From assembly GCA_910578715.1 (NCBI GenBank), contig CAJTRL010000011.1, forward strand, positions 9,447 through 73,446: a stretch of 64,000 bases of DNA. Reading direction: 5' to 3'. This stretch comes from an uncultured Lachnospiraceae bacterium (lineage in GTDB: Bacteria; Bacillota; Clostridia; Lachnospirales; Lachnospiraceae). The position numbers and the translations under genes are program-made. Below are positions 25,817-34,566 of the stretch, in pieces. The notes under the pieces are model-generated. The model searched no databases. It saw only the letters and a program-made list of their open reading frames with translations, and was not told the origin of the DNA. Position 1 is the stretch's first letter, and each line of letters opens with the position of its first letter.

Positions 25817-27655
25817 TTGAAAGAACTGGAATACCCTTTTGATTCGGACTACATTTTAAAGAAAAGAAAAGCGCTCAAAAAGGCGCTGCTTAACGAAAAA
25901 GAGCAGAACAGGCCAAAGAAGCGGATTGCGGTACTTGGCGGTTCGACAACCCATGATATCAAAGAAATGCTGGAGCTTTTTCTGCTGAATGCGGGAATCG
26001 AGCCCGCGTTTTATGAGTCGGAATACAATCAGTACTGGCAGGATGTAATGTTTGACAACCCGGAGCTTATTTCTTTTCAGCCGGACCTCGTTTTTATCCA
26101 TACAAGCACCAGAAATATTGCGGAGTTTCCGAAAATCGGGGATTCACAGGAGCAGATTTCAGAACTGACAGAGGCAGTTTATGCGCCTTTTGAACAGATG
26201 TGGAAAAAGATTTCGGAAGTTTACCGGTGCCCGGTCATTCAGAATAATTTTGAACCGCCCTGTTACCGTCTGCTTGGGAATATGGATTTCAGCGACCCAC
26301 ACGGGCGCGTGCATTTTATAAACGGGCTGAATGCGAAATTTGCGGCTTATGCGGCAGACCACCGGAATTTTTATATAAACGATATTCATTATATGGCTTC
26401 CTGTTACGGCCTCCAGAAGTGGGCAGACCCGCTTTACTGGCATATGTATAAATATGCCTGCGCGGTACAGGCGATACCGGAGCTTGCTTATAACCTGGCC
26501 AATATCATCAAATCCATTTACGGAAAAAATCAGAAGGCTTTCGTGCTGGATTTGGATAATACGCTCTGGGGCGGCGTTGTTGGAGACGACGGGGCGGACA
26601 ACATCGAAATCGGACAGGAAACGCCGATGGGACAGCTTTACAGTGAGTTTCAGGGGTATCTGAAAGCGCATAAGGACCTGGGTGTCCTGCTGACGGTCGA
26701 TTCCAAAAATGATGAGGAAAATGCGCTGGCGGGCTTAAACCGCCCCGACAGCGTTTTAAAACCGGAAGATTTTCTCGTTATCAAAGCGAACTGGGAGAAT
26801 AAAGACCGGAATCTGCTGGAAATAGCGGAGGAGCTGAATATCGGTGCGGACAGTCTTGTGTTTGTGGACGACAATCCGGCGGAACGCCATATCGTGGAAT
26901 CCCGGATTCCCGGCGTTAAAGTGCCGGAAATTGCGGATGCGGCGGGATTTATCACGACCCTTGACCGGGCCGGTTATTTTGAGGTGACAAACCTTTCGGC
27001 GGACGACCTGGAGCGGAACCGGATGTATCAGGCCAATGCGGAACGCAGGAAACAGGAAGCGAACTTTGCGAATTATGAGGACTATCTGCTTTCTCTGGAA
27101 ATGCGCGCGCAGATAAAGCCTTTTGCGCCGTTATATATGGCGCGGATTGCCCAGCTGACCAACAAAAGCAATCAGTTCAACCTGACGACGAAACGGTGCA
27201 GTCAGAGCGATATCGAAAGAATCGCGGAGGATGCTTCTTATATCACGCTGTATGGAAAGCTGGAGGACAAGTTTGGCGATAACGGCGTTGTCTCGGTGGT
27301 TTTCGGACATTGCGACGGGGAGGACAAAACGCTTTTTCATATTGACCTGTGGCTGATGAGCTGCCGCGTGCTGAAGCGGGATATGGAGTACGCCATGATG
27401 GACGAGCTTGTGTCACAGTGTGAAAAACGGGGAATCAGGCGGCTGAAAGGATATTATTATCCGACGGCCAAGAACGGAATGGTAAAAGAATTTTACGGAT
27501 TACAGGGATTTACGAAAACGGGCGCAGACGCCGAAGGGAATACGGAATGGGAATTTGTGATTCCGGAGCGGTATGAGAGAAAGAATAAGGTAATCAGGGT
27601 CAATGAAGCAGAGGAAAGTGTTGGCGGATGTGCAGAGGAAAATATTGGCGGATGA
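25817..27655 (+). CDS. FkbH-like HAD-IIIC family protein
   Basis: A 612-residue protein with three parts: an N-terminal SGNH-like region (RIAVLGGSTTHDIKEMLEL, PDLVFIHTSTRNI, residues 35-200), a HAD domain with the nucleophile motif FVLDLDNTLWGGVVGDDGAD (about 240-260) and VFVDDNPAERH, and a C-terminal GNAT-like region (ITLYGKLEDKFGDNGVVSVV ... RLKGYYYPTAKNGMVKEFY). FkbH proteins load glyceryl units on acyl carrier proteins for polyketide or surface-sugar synthesis, but no carrier protein, ketosynthase or sugar genes are adjacent, so the acceptor is unknown. The start is TTG after AGAAAGGAAA, no ATG being nearby. Confidence 0.82.
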   Translation: MKELEYPFDSDYILKKRKALKKALLNEKEQNRPKKRIAVLGGSTTHDIKEMLELFLLNAGIEPAFYESEYNQYWQDVMFDNPELISFQPDLVFIHTSTRNIAEFPKIGDSQEQISELTEAVYAPFEQMWKKISEVYRCPVIQNNFEPPCYRLLGNMDFSDPHGRVHFINGLNAKFAAYAADHRNFYINDIHYMASCYGLQKWADPLYWHMYKYACAVQAIPELAYNLANIIKSIYGKNQKAFVLDLDNTLWGGVVGDDGADNIEIGQETPMGQLYSEFQGYLKAHKDLGVLLTVDSKNDEENALAGLNRPDSVLKPEDFLVIKANWENKDRNLLEIAEELNIGADSLVFVDDNPAERHIVESRIPGVKVPEIADAAGFITTLDRAGYFEVTNLSADDLERNRMYQANAERRKQEANFANYEDYLLSLEMRAQIKPFAPLYMARIAQLTNKSNQFNLTTKRCSQSDIERIAEDASYITLYGKLEDKFGDNGVVSVVFGHCDGEDKTLFHIDLWLMSCRVLKRDMEYAMMDELVSQCEKRGIRRLKGYYYPTAKNGMVKEFYGLQGFTKTGADAEGNTEWEFVIPERYERKNKVIRVNEAEESVGGCAEENIGG

Positions 27656-27756
27656 TACTTGCGGGAATTTCATTTTCGGTTTATACTGTGTAGGCATAAA
27701 ATAAACGCGTCAGGCAAAGCTATAAATAAATCTAAGGAAAACTGGAGGTATGAATC

Positions 27757-27951
27757 ATGGCAGAAATTACAAAGGATATGACAATCGGTGAAATTTTAAG
27801 AACCAATCCCGATGTGGCGCCGATTCTGATGAATGCGGGGATGCACTGTCTCGGATGCCCGTCCGCACAGGGAGAGTCTCTGGAAGAGGCGGCAATGGTG
27901 CACGGTATGAACATCGACGAGCTGATGACGCAGATTGCGGCGTTATCATAA
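27757..27951 (+). CDS. DUF1858-domain small redox protein
   Basis: A 64-residue protein of the DUF1858 / hybrid-cluster-protein-associated family. The characteristic pattern is present: [20 protein letters not shown], then [20 protein letters not shown] with a CxxC pair, and a helical end. The pair suggests a disulfide/dithiol or metal site. GGAGG lies 11 bp before the ATG. It is monocistronic between the FkbH-like gene and a bidirectional terminator. Function unknown beyond a likely redox role. Confidence 0.88.
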   Translation: MAEITKDMTIGEILRTNPDVAPILMNAGMHCLGCPSAQGESLEEAAMVHGMNIDELMTQIAALS

Positions 27952-27982
27952 CCGGAAAGCCAATTTAGAAAAAATATCCGTA

Positions 27983-28021
27983 AAAAAGACAGCCTGCCGG
28001 AAACGGTATGCTGTCTTATTT
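27983..28021. terminator. Bidirectional terminator between the DUF1858 gene and mecA
   Basis: AAGACAGC/GCTGTCTT stem with an inner CCG-GAAA-CGG hairpin, A run on the left and T-rich right side. Confidence 0.8.
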
Positions 28022-28044
28022 GTTGAAAGATTTGTCCGTCTGAC

Positions 28045-28797
28045 TTAAATCGCTGCCAGAGACTGGAGCGCCCTGTCTTTGATGACCGATTCGCAATGCT
28101 CTTCCAGATAGGATTCCGCGGCGGCGGAAAAACGTTCCTGCCTGCCGTATTCGGTAAGCATGTTGCAGAGACGGTTGAAGTCTGCGGCCGAAGAATTTTC
28201 CGGACTGACCAGAAGCAGATAAGAACCGTCCTGTTCTTTTTTGTATAAAGAATTTTCATGGTGGCAGAGAGGCGCGGCAATATGCGCGAATCTCATGATG
28301 TCATACAGAGAAGAAAATGCGAACATGCGGGGCGTATGCGCCGCCGATACAGTATCGTCTGCCGGGGACGTCTTCTTGTTCCCGGAATCTGAAAGGGATG
28401 AGGAGCGGCTCTGCTGGTCCATTTTACGCAGCATATCCAGCATTTCGTCGGCACTGTCGGCAAAGGCTTCCATAATATCCTCTGTATCTTCCGATTCTTC
28501 GTGATGTACGGAAGGCGCAAACTTGGAAAAACGGGTATCCAGTTCTTCCGGGTCTTCTACTTTGGTAATGATAAGAACAATACATTCCGCGTTTAAAGGA
28601 ATCGCTTCTATCATAAGCGGAATATCCTCTGCCTCAAATCCACATTCACAGGCGGCCTGCTGCATCATATCGCGGAAAAGATTCTTGGCTTTTTCCGTGC
28701 CATAGGCGAGTTCGCTAATTTTCAGTTCTCTATCGGCAAGGTCTTCCCTTGTGAGCGTGCATCGAATCTGGTGCTCATTTACTTTCTCGATTTTCAT
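28045..28797 (-). CDS. mecA: MecA-family adaptor protein
   Basis: Adaptor delivering substrates to the ClpC-ClpP protease. The 250 residues have the MecA N-terminal domain (MKIEKVNEHQIRCTLTREDL, GTEKAKNLFRDMMQQAACE, IEAIPLNAECIVLIITKVED), an acidic/serine-rich linker (about 95-150) and the C-terminal ClpC-binding domain (FSSLYDIMRFAHIAAP, SYLLLVSPENSSAADFNRLC). In Bacillus it targets ComK; the target here is unknown. AAGGATGTG precedes the ATG. Confidence 0.9.
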   Translation of the reverse strand: MKIEKVNEHQIRCTLTREDLADRELKISELAYGTEKAKNLFRDMMQQAACECGFEAEDIPLMIEAIPLNAECIVLIITKVEDPEELDTRFSKFAPSVHHEESEDTEDIMEAFADSADEMLDMLRKMDQQSRSSSLSDSGNKKTSPADDTVSAAHTPRMFAFSSLYDIMRFAHIAAPLCHHENSLYKKEQDGSYLLLVSPENSSAADFNRLCNMLTEYGRQERFSAAAESYLEEHCESVIKDRALQSLAAI

Positions 28798-29464
28798 AAT
28801 ATCACATCCTTACTATAAGATACTGCTACTGTTAATGTATGTGATGACGAAACTAAAAGTATCTTATACTTTGTATTAATTTAAGTCAATAGTATGACAA
28901 AACTCTTTAAAAAAATTTTATATTTTTAGAAATTGCTTGCTTTTTTGTCAAAACATGGATATAATGGCAACAAGATGTCTCCTGACAATCTGCATGGGAA
29001 GGGGGCAATGTGCAAATATTTTTCAGGGAAATCTGTTTCTCATATTGGTAACAGAGGGTTGAAAATCATTCTTAATATAATATGAGGAAGTCTTACAGGC
29101 TTATGTGCCTGGTCGTAGAATAATTTTTTTCATTCGTTTTCACAATTATAATTCACAGGGATTGAAAAGGTTATACAGGTATTTTTTAAAATTTTATGCA
29201 CGTCGGAGATGTCTTGATGATTCTTTCTAAGTCTGCCGGATGGTATGCGGCCGGAGCCGTTTGCTGTAACATCACGGATTCCTTTTGGAGCGGCGGCCGG
29301 ATATCCGAGGGCAATTTGGACGTTTTTGCGGATAAAATTATATACGGGAAGTCCCCGCTTCTTTTGCACGGCTTTTCGCAAAAATCGTCAAAAAAAGTAA
29401 AAATATTAATGACGCTGAAAGAATAGTCTGGTATAATAAGGGCGGTCGGAAAGGAGCTGGACAG
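28798..29464. other. 667-bp region without a convincing gene; possible transcript
   Basis: Contains a forward promoter-like TTGCTT (28937-28942), 17 bp, TATAAT (28960-28965), about 500 bp ahead of the next gene, and a CAGGC/GCCTG hairpin at 29096-29111. The transcript could encode a 36-codon ORF at 28974 (no ribosome site) or be non-coding. Overlapping ORFs on both strands at 29130-29426 have no recognisable features. A second -10 (TGGTATAAT, 29429-29437, extended type) directly serves the GH18 gene. Confidence 0.5.
29429..29437 (+). promoter_or_regulatory. Extended -10 promoter of the GH18 gene
   Basis: TGGTATAAT 28 bp before the ATG, followed by AAAGGAG. No good -35 hexamer is seen, which the TGn extension can compensate. 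Confidence 0.55.
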
Positions 29465-31165
29465 ATGAAAAAAATAATTCCGGTGATAGTCGCGGTCGTC
29501 CTTATTTTGATAGTCGCGGCGGCAGGATTTGGTTCGATACTGATAGAGAAATATTCTTATTCCAAAGAACGGGCGGATTTGGAGGAATACTTCGGCCTTC
29601 TGGAAGCGGATGACGCAGCCATCATCCTTCAGGATGCCCAGGTCGAGGAATACGCGAAAGTATGGGACGGCATCTGTTATTTTGATTTTGCCACGGTGCA
29701 GAAATATTTTAATGACAGATTTTACGAAGACAAGCTGGAAAGTCTTCTTTTATATACGACGCCGGATTCCATTATCCGTACGGAAATCGGGACATCCGTT
29801 TACAGTACCAGCGCCGGGGAGGCGAAAGACACCGGCTATATTATTGCGCGGTATGATGATGATGTGCTTTATGTGGCGGCGGAATATGTGAAAAAATACA
29901 CGAATTTTTCTTATAAATTGTTTGCAGACCCTTACCATGTCCAGGTGGACACGGAGTGGAACGAACGTCAGGCGGCGGATATTACCAAAGATACACAGGT
30001 AAGATATCAGGGCGGCATTAAGAGCGATATTCTGACGGATGTGGAAGCGGGAGACAGTGTCATCATTCTGGAAGAAATGGAGAACTGGACGAAGGTTAAA
30101 ACGCGCAATTCTTATATCGGTTATGTGGAAAATAAAAGGCTGTCTGAGAAATACAGCGAGGAGCCCGTGCCGGTGACGGATTATGTGGAACCGGAATATA
30201 CGAGCATTTCCAGGGACCATACGATAAATCTGGCATGGCATGCGATATACAGCATGGGCGGAAACGATACGCTGAACGAGGTGCTTCTGACGACCCAGAG
30301 CATCAACACGATTTCACCGACATGGTTTATTCTGACGGGGAATCAGGGAGATTTTACCAGCCTTGCTTCTCTGGAGTATGTAAACGCGGCGCATGAGAGA
30401 GGACTTGAAGTGTGGGCGCTTATCAGTAACATTTCGGATACGGAAACGTTTGATATGTATGAAATTCTTTCGAGGACGAGCGTCAGGGAGCGTCTGATTA
30501 ACAATCTGATTGCGACGGCTCTTGAATACAATCTGGACGGACTGAATATCGACTTTGAAAATATCGGCGTCGATGCGGGAGAAGGTTTTATCGAGTTCAT
30601 CAGGGAGCTGTCCATTCCATGCAGGGCGAACGGCATCGTGCTGTCGGTGGATAATTATGTGCCAATGGGTTATAACAATTATTATCACCGGAAAGAACAG
30701 GGCGTGGTGGCCGATTATGTTATTATTATGGGCTATGACGAGCATCATGGCAATAGCGAAGAAGCGGGCTCCGTTGCCTCGATTAATTTTGTGGAAAACG
30801 GCATCGCGAACACCGTTGCCGAAGTGCCGCCGGAAAAGGTCATCAATGCGGTTCCTTTCTATACGAGGATATGGGAGACGAACGGCACGACGGTGACGAG
30901 CCAGGTGGTCGGCATGGATATGGCACAGGAATATATCAGGAATCATGGTATTGTTACCAGCTGGGATGAGGCGGCCTGTCAGAACTATGGAGAGTATCAG
31001 TCTGGCAACAGTTATTTTCAGGTCTGGCTGGAAGATACGGAGTCCCTGAAGGTCAAGCTGAATATCATGAAAAAGTATAATATCGCGGGCGTTGCGGAAT
31101 GGCGGCTGGGCCTTGAATCGCCGATTGTATGGGATACGATTGCGGAGTATGTGAACGGAAACTGA
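29465..31165 (+). CDS. Membrane-anchored SH3-GH18 glycoside hydrolase (YaaH/YvbX-like)
   Basis: A 566-residue exported protein. An uncleaved-looking N-terminal anchor (IIPVIVAVVLILIVAAAGFG) is followed by a copper-amine-oxidase-like or unknown region, a bacterial SH3 domain (TQVRYQGGIKSDILTDVEAG ... WTKVKTRNSYIGYVE, about 175-235) and a GH18 barrel (WHAIYSMGG to the end). The catalytic loop is LDGLNIDFENIG, i.e. the DxxNxDxE variant usual in spore-cortex and wall-associated GH18 enzymes, with the acid Glu present; YDEHHGNSEEAGSVAS is the following conserved strand. Probably acts on peptidoglycan or related glycans at the cell surface. Confidence 0.87.
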   Translation: MKKIIPVIVAVVLILIVAAAGFGSILIEKYSYSKERADLEEYFGLLEADDAAIILQDAQVEEYAKVWDGICYFDFATVQKYFNDRFYEDKLESLLLYTTPDSIIRTEIGTSVYSTSAGEAKDTGYIIARYDDDVLYVAAEYVKKYTNFSYKLFADPYHVQVDTEWNERQAADITKDTQVRYQGGIKSDILTDVEAGDSVIILEEMENWTKVKTRNSYIGYVENKRLSEKYSEEPVPVTDYVEPEYTSISRDHTINLAWHAIYSMGGNDTLNEVLLTTQSINTISPTWFILTGNQGDFTSLASLEYVNAAHERGLEVWALISNISDTETFDMYEILSRTSVRERLINNLIATALEYNLDGLNIDFENIGVDAGEGFIEFIRELSIPCRANGIVLSVDNYVPMGYNNYYHRKEQGVVADYVIIMGYDEHHGNSEEAGSVASINFVENGIANTVAEVPPEKVINAVPFYTRIWETNGTTVTSQVVGMDMAQEYIRNHGIVTSWDEAACQNYGEYQSGNSYFQVWLEDTESLKVKLNIMKKYNIAGVAEWRLGLESPIVWDTIAEYVNGN

Positions 31166-31204
31166 GCGAACCCTGTAAATAAGCAGGCGGGTGGCTGTGA
31201 GCGG

Positions 31205-31320
31205 ATGACGGCAGTGCCGGGGCTGTGATTGCGATTCGGCAGTTTCTTGCGATTAAATATATGACTGCCAGATTTTACGGAAATCGGTTTCCGTAATGAC
31301 GGCAGTTTCATATAGAGTAT
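31205..31320 (+). promoter_or_regulatory. Structured leader with alternative pairings upstream of the ECF transporter
   Basis: TTACGGAAA (31275-31283), loop TCGG, TTTCCGTAA (31288-31296) is a perfect 9-bp hairpin, enclosed by ACTGCC (31264-31269)/GGCAGT (31301-31306). The same GGCAGT also occurs at 31210-31215 and 31238-31243, so the single ACTGCC can pair with upstream or downstream partners. Such mutually exclusive pairing is what riboswitch-like leaders do. No known vitamin riboswitch class was recognised. Confidence 0.5.
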
Positions 31321-31364
31321 GACCACAGAGGATGGTCTTGCAATGATGAAGGAGGAGAAGTGAA

Positions 31365-31919
31365 ATGAAGAGTAAATTTGGTATTAAAGAAGTGGTGGCA
31401 ATCGGTATTGGAACCGCATTGTTTGTAGCATTGACGGAAGTACAGATTCCGCTGGGATTCATTCCGAACACGGCTCTGCAGCCGAGAGCGGCGCTGATGG
31501 CATTTCTGGCAGCGGTATTCGGGCCTGTGGTAGGCGGTATCGTGGGTCTGCTCGGACATGCGCTCGGAGACGCGCTTTTCTATGGCAGCGTATGGTGGAG
31601 CTGGGTGTTCCCCGAAGCGGTAGCGGGTATTATAATCGGTCTGTTCGCAAAGAAATTTGCGATAAAAGAAGGTGGTTTTGCAGTCAAAGAAATCGTATTA
31701 TTTAATATAGTACAGGTGATTGCCAATGCGGCGGCGTGGATTGTTGCGGCGCCTCTTCTCGATATCGTTATCTATGCGGAACCGGCCGGAAAAGTTTTTG
31801 CACAGGGCGCATGGGCATTCCTCGGCAACATCATTATCATAGGTATTCTCGGCACGCTGATTGCGGTCGGTTATTCCAAGATTGGCGGAAAGTCTTCCAG
31901 CCTGAGTAAAGAAGACTAG
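31365..31919 (+). CDS. ECF transporter S component (UPF0397 family)
   Basis: Substrate-binding membrane component of an energy-coupling-factor importer. The 184 residues show about six hydrophobic helices and the family features VVAIGIGTALFVALTEVQIP, IPNTALQPRAALMAFLAAVF, FGPVVGGIVGLLGHALGDAL and YGSVWWSWVFPEAVAGIIIG. GGAGGAG lies before the ATG. Family members are often labelled riboflavin transporters, but the substrate is not settled; thiamine, riboflavin or another vitamin are alternatives. It is followed by a fused double ATPase and an EcfT, a dedicated (group I) arrangement. Confidence 0.88.
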   Translation: MKSKFGIKEVVAIGIGTALFVALTEVQIPLGFIPNTALQPRAALMAFLAAVFGPVVGGIVGLLGHALGDALFYGSVWWSWVFPEAVAGIIIGLFAKKFAIKEGGFAVKEIVLFNIVQVIANAAAWIVAAPLLDIVIYAEPAGKVFAQGAWAFLGNIIIIGILGTLIAVGYSKIGGKSSSLSKED

Positions 31920-31945
31920 TGTACCAGTGTGCTTACGCTAAAAAG

Positions 31946-31972
31946 AATGCCCGTTTTTGCGGGCATTTTTTT
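31946..31972 (+). terminator. Terminator/attenuator between S component and ATPase genes
   Basis: AATGCCCG/CGGGCATT 8-bp stem, 6-nt loop, seven T. It lies inside the transporter operon and only 27 bp before the ATPase start, so it should lower expression of ecfA-ecfT relative to the S component. Confidence 0.85.
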
Positions 31973-31998
31973 GGAAGAAATATTGGGAAGGAAAATAC

Positions 31999-33726
31999 AT
32001 GGAGCCGATAATCGAATTTAAAAATTTTTCATTTAAATATCGTTCCCAGAAAGAACCGACGATTAAGGATATTAATCTGTCCATTTATCCCGGGGAAAAG
32101 GTGCTGATCGTAGGGCCTTCCGGTTCCGGCAAGTCTACGCTGGCACATTGTATCAACGGACTCGTTCCTTTTTCCTATAAGGGAGAGATTACGGGAACTT
32201 ATACCGTTGCCGGTCAGAATCCGGAAAAACTCGGAATTTTCGGGCTGTCCAAACTGGTTGGAACGGTACTTCAGGACACGGACGGTCAGTTTATCGGGCT
32301 GACCGTTGCGGAAGATATTGCTTTTGCGCTGGAAAACGATATGATACCGCAGAAAGAGATGTTTGAGCGGGTTGCCAGAGTGTCTGAAACGGTGGAAGTG
32401 CAGTCGGTACTCGGCAACGCGCCGGGGGCGCTTTCAGGCGGGCAGAAGCAGCGGGTTTCCATGGCGGGCGTTATGATAGACCAGGTGGACATTCTGCTGT
32501 TCGACGAGCCGCTTGCGAATCTGGACCCGGCGACGGGAAAACGGGCGATAGAATTAATCGACCAGATTCACCGGGAAGAAAAAACAACAGTAGTTATTAT
32601 TGAACACCGGCTGGAAGATGCGCTTACCTGTGGAGCCGACCGGATTGTTGTGGTCGGTGAGGGCAGAATTGTGGCGGATATGACGCCGGATGAGCTTTTA
32701 TCCGGCGATATTCTGCAAAGAGAAGGCATTCGGGAACCGCTGTACGTGACGGCGTTAAAATATGCGGGATGCCGGATTGGGGCGGACAGTTTTCCTTCGG
32801 ATATTCATAAAATGAATGAAACAGGGCAGCTTGCAAATTATAAAGGCAAAGTTGGCGAATGGTTCCGGCAGACGGTTTTGCCGGAACGGAAACCGGACGA
32901 GGAAATCGTTCTGGAAGTAAAAAATCTGGATTTTGCCTATACGCCCGGCAGACCGGTTCTTAAGGACGTTTCCTTCCGCATACATAAGGGGGAAATGCTC
33001 AGCATTGTCGGAAAAAACGGTGCGGGGAAATCCACGCTTTCCAACCTGATATGCGGTTTCCTGATGCCGGATAAAGGCAGCATTTCTCTCCACGGGGAGG
33101 ACCTTCTGACCCGCTCCATCAAAGAAAGAGGAGAGAGTATCGGCCTGGTAATGCAGAATCCGAACCAGATGATAAGTAAAACGATGATTTTTGAAGAGGT
33201 GGCGCTCGGTTTACAGGTGCGCGGCGTTGCGCCCGAAGAAATCGAGAAAAGAGTGCATGAGACGTTGAAAATCTGCGGTCTCTATCCTTTCCGGAACTGG
33301 CCTGTTTCGGCGCTAAGCTACGGGCAGAAGAAGCGTGTAACGATAGCGTCTATTCTGGTGATGAACCCGGATATCATTATTCTGGACGAACCGACGGCGG
33401 GACAGGATTACAGGCATTATACGGAAATCATGGAGTTCCTGAAAGAAATTAATAAAAATAGTGGAATAACGATAGTTATGATAACACACGATATGCACCT
33501 GATGCTGGAATACACAGACCGGGCGCTTGTCATTGCGGAAGGGCAGCTTCTGGCGGATGAAAAGCCCAGTGAGGTTCTGACGGACGACATGCTGACGCAG
33601 AAAGCCTATTTAAAGAGGACGTCGCTTTATGATTTGGCGGTGGGCTGCGGTATAGACAGACCTTCCGATTTTGTAGACTGTTTTATTTATTATGAGCGGA
33701 ATTACCGGGAAAAGGGGGGAAAATAG
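31999..33726 (+). CDS. ecfA: ECF transporter fused double ATPase (EcfA-EcfA')
   Basis: Energises vitamin import. The 575 residues hold two ABC domains: first Walker A GPSGSGKST (near residue 40), signature LSGGQKQRVS, Walker B ILLFDEP; second Walker A GKNGAGKST (about 340), signature LSYGQKKRVT, Walker B IIILDEPTAG, with a linker carrying a DUF3744-like segment at the end of each. The frame opens at 31957 inside the terminator, so the ATG at 31999, 6 bp after GGGAAGG, is taken. The stop overlaps the GTG of the next gene. Confidence 0.93.
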   Translation: MEPIIEFKNFSFKYRSQKEPTIKDINLSIYPGEKVLIVGPSGSGKSTLAHCINGLVPFSYKGEITGTYTVAGQNPEKLGIFGLSKLVGTVLQDTDGQFIGLTVAEDIAFALENDMIPQKEMFERVARVSETVEVQSVLGNAPGALSGGQKQRVSMAGVMIDQVDILLFDEPLANLDPATGKRAIELIDQIHREEKTTVVIIEHRLEDALTCGADRIVVVGEGRIVADMTPDELLSGDILQREGIREPLYVTALKYAGCRIGADSFPSDIHKMNETGQLANYKGKVGEWFRQTVLPERKPDEEIVLEVKNLDFAYTPGRPVLKDVSFRIHKGEMLSIVGKNGAGKSTLSNLICGFLMPDKGSISLHGEDLLTRSIKERGESIGLVMQNPNQMISKTMIFEEVALGLQVRGVAPEEIEKRVHETLKICGLYPFRNWPVSALSYGQKKRVTIASILVMNPDIIILDEPTAGQDYRHYTEIMEFLKEINKNSGITIVMITHDMHLMLEYTDRALVIAEGQLLADEKPSEVLTDDMLTQKAYLKRTSLYDLAVGCGIDRPSDFVDCFIYYERNYREKGGK

Positions 33727-34553
33727 TGTCGCGGGTACTGTCTTATGAAGAAAAAGATACATGGATTCACAGGCTGAGCGGCGTTACGAAGCTGATTTTT
33801 TTTCTGCTCTGGTCGATTACGAGTATGATTTCCTATGATACCAGGGTACTGCTCGTGATGCTGGTGTTAAGCCTTATCATTTTTGCCATGTCCAAAACAA
33901 AATGGAAACAGGTCGGAACGGTATTCAAGTTTATTATGCTTTTTTTGTGCATCAATCTGATTGCCATATTTTTCTTTTCTCCGGGACAGGGAACGAAAAT
34001 ATACGGAACCGAAACGCCGCTATGGCATTTGTTCGGCCGCTATACGATGACGAAGGAGCAGCTTTTTTATGAATTTAATGTGATGCTGAAATACCTGACG
34101 GTCATTCCGGCGGTCTTCATGTTCATCGTGACGACAAATCCGAGCGAATTTGCCGCTTCCATGAATAAAGTGGGGATTCACTATAACGTCGGCTATGCGA
34201 TGGCAATCGCGCTCCGCTATATTCCGGATGTGCAGGACGATTTCTCGAAAATCAAACATGCTCAGGAGGCAAGAGGAATCGAAATGTCCAAAAAGGCGCC
34301 TTTTATGAACCGGATTAAAAGCATGGCGTCGATTATTTTCCCGCTTGTTTTTTCCAGCATGGACCGGATTGATGTGGTGAGCAACGCGATGGAGCTGCGC
34401 GGCTTCGGAAAGCATAAAAAGCGGACATGGTATTCCGCAAGACCTTTTAAAAGAAACGATTACCTGACGCTTATAGTTATCGTTTTGTTTACCATTGCGG
34501 CATTTGCCATTACATTCCGGGATGGCAGCCGTTTTTATAATCCGTTTATATAA
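33726..34553 (+). CDS. ecfT: ECF transporter transmembrane component EcfT
   Basis: Couples the ATPases to the S component. The 275 residues have about five to six membrane helices (LIFFLLWSITSMISY, LLVMLVLSLIIFAM, FKFIMLFLCINLIAIFFF, and a C-terminal LIVIVLFTIAAFAI) and the characteristic pair of Ala-Arg-Gly coupling-helix motifs: AQEARGIEM and NAMELRGFGKHKKRTWY. GTG start overlapping the preceding TAG; GGGGGG precedes it. Confidence 0.92.
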   Translation: MSRVLSYEEKDTWIHRLSGVTKLIFFLLWSITSMISYDTRVLLVMLVLSLIIFAMSKTKWKQVGTVFKFIMLFLCINLIAIFFFSPGQGTKIYGTETPLWHLFGRYTMTKEQLFYEFNVMLKYLTVIPAVFMFIVTTNPSEFAASMNKVGIHYNVGYAMAIALRYIPDVQDDFSKIKHAQEARGIEMSKKAPFMNRIKSMASIIFPLVFSSMDRIDVVSNAMELRGFGKHKKRTWYSARPFKRNDYLTLIVIVLFTIAAFAITFRDGSRFYNPFI

Positions 34554-34566
34554 AAGAGAGGGAACC

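Noticed and set aside
29130..29426. Overlapping ORFs on both strands in the mecA-GH18 spacer
   Set aside because: No ribosome site, no family resemblance and mutual overlap; kept only as an unexplained intergenic region.
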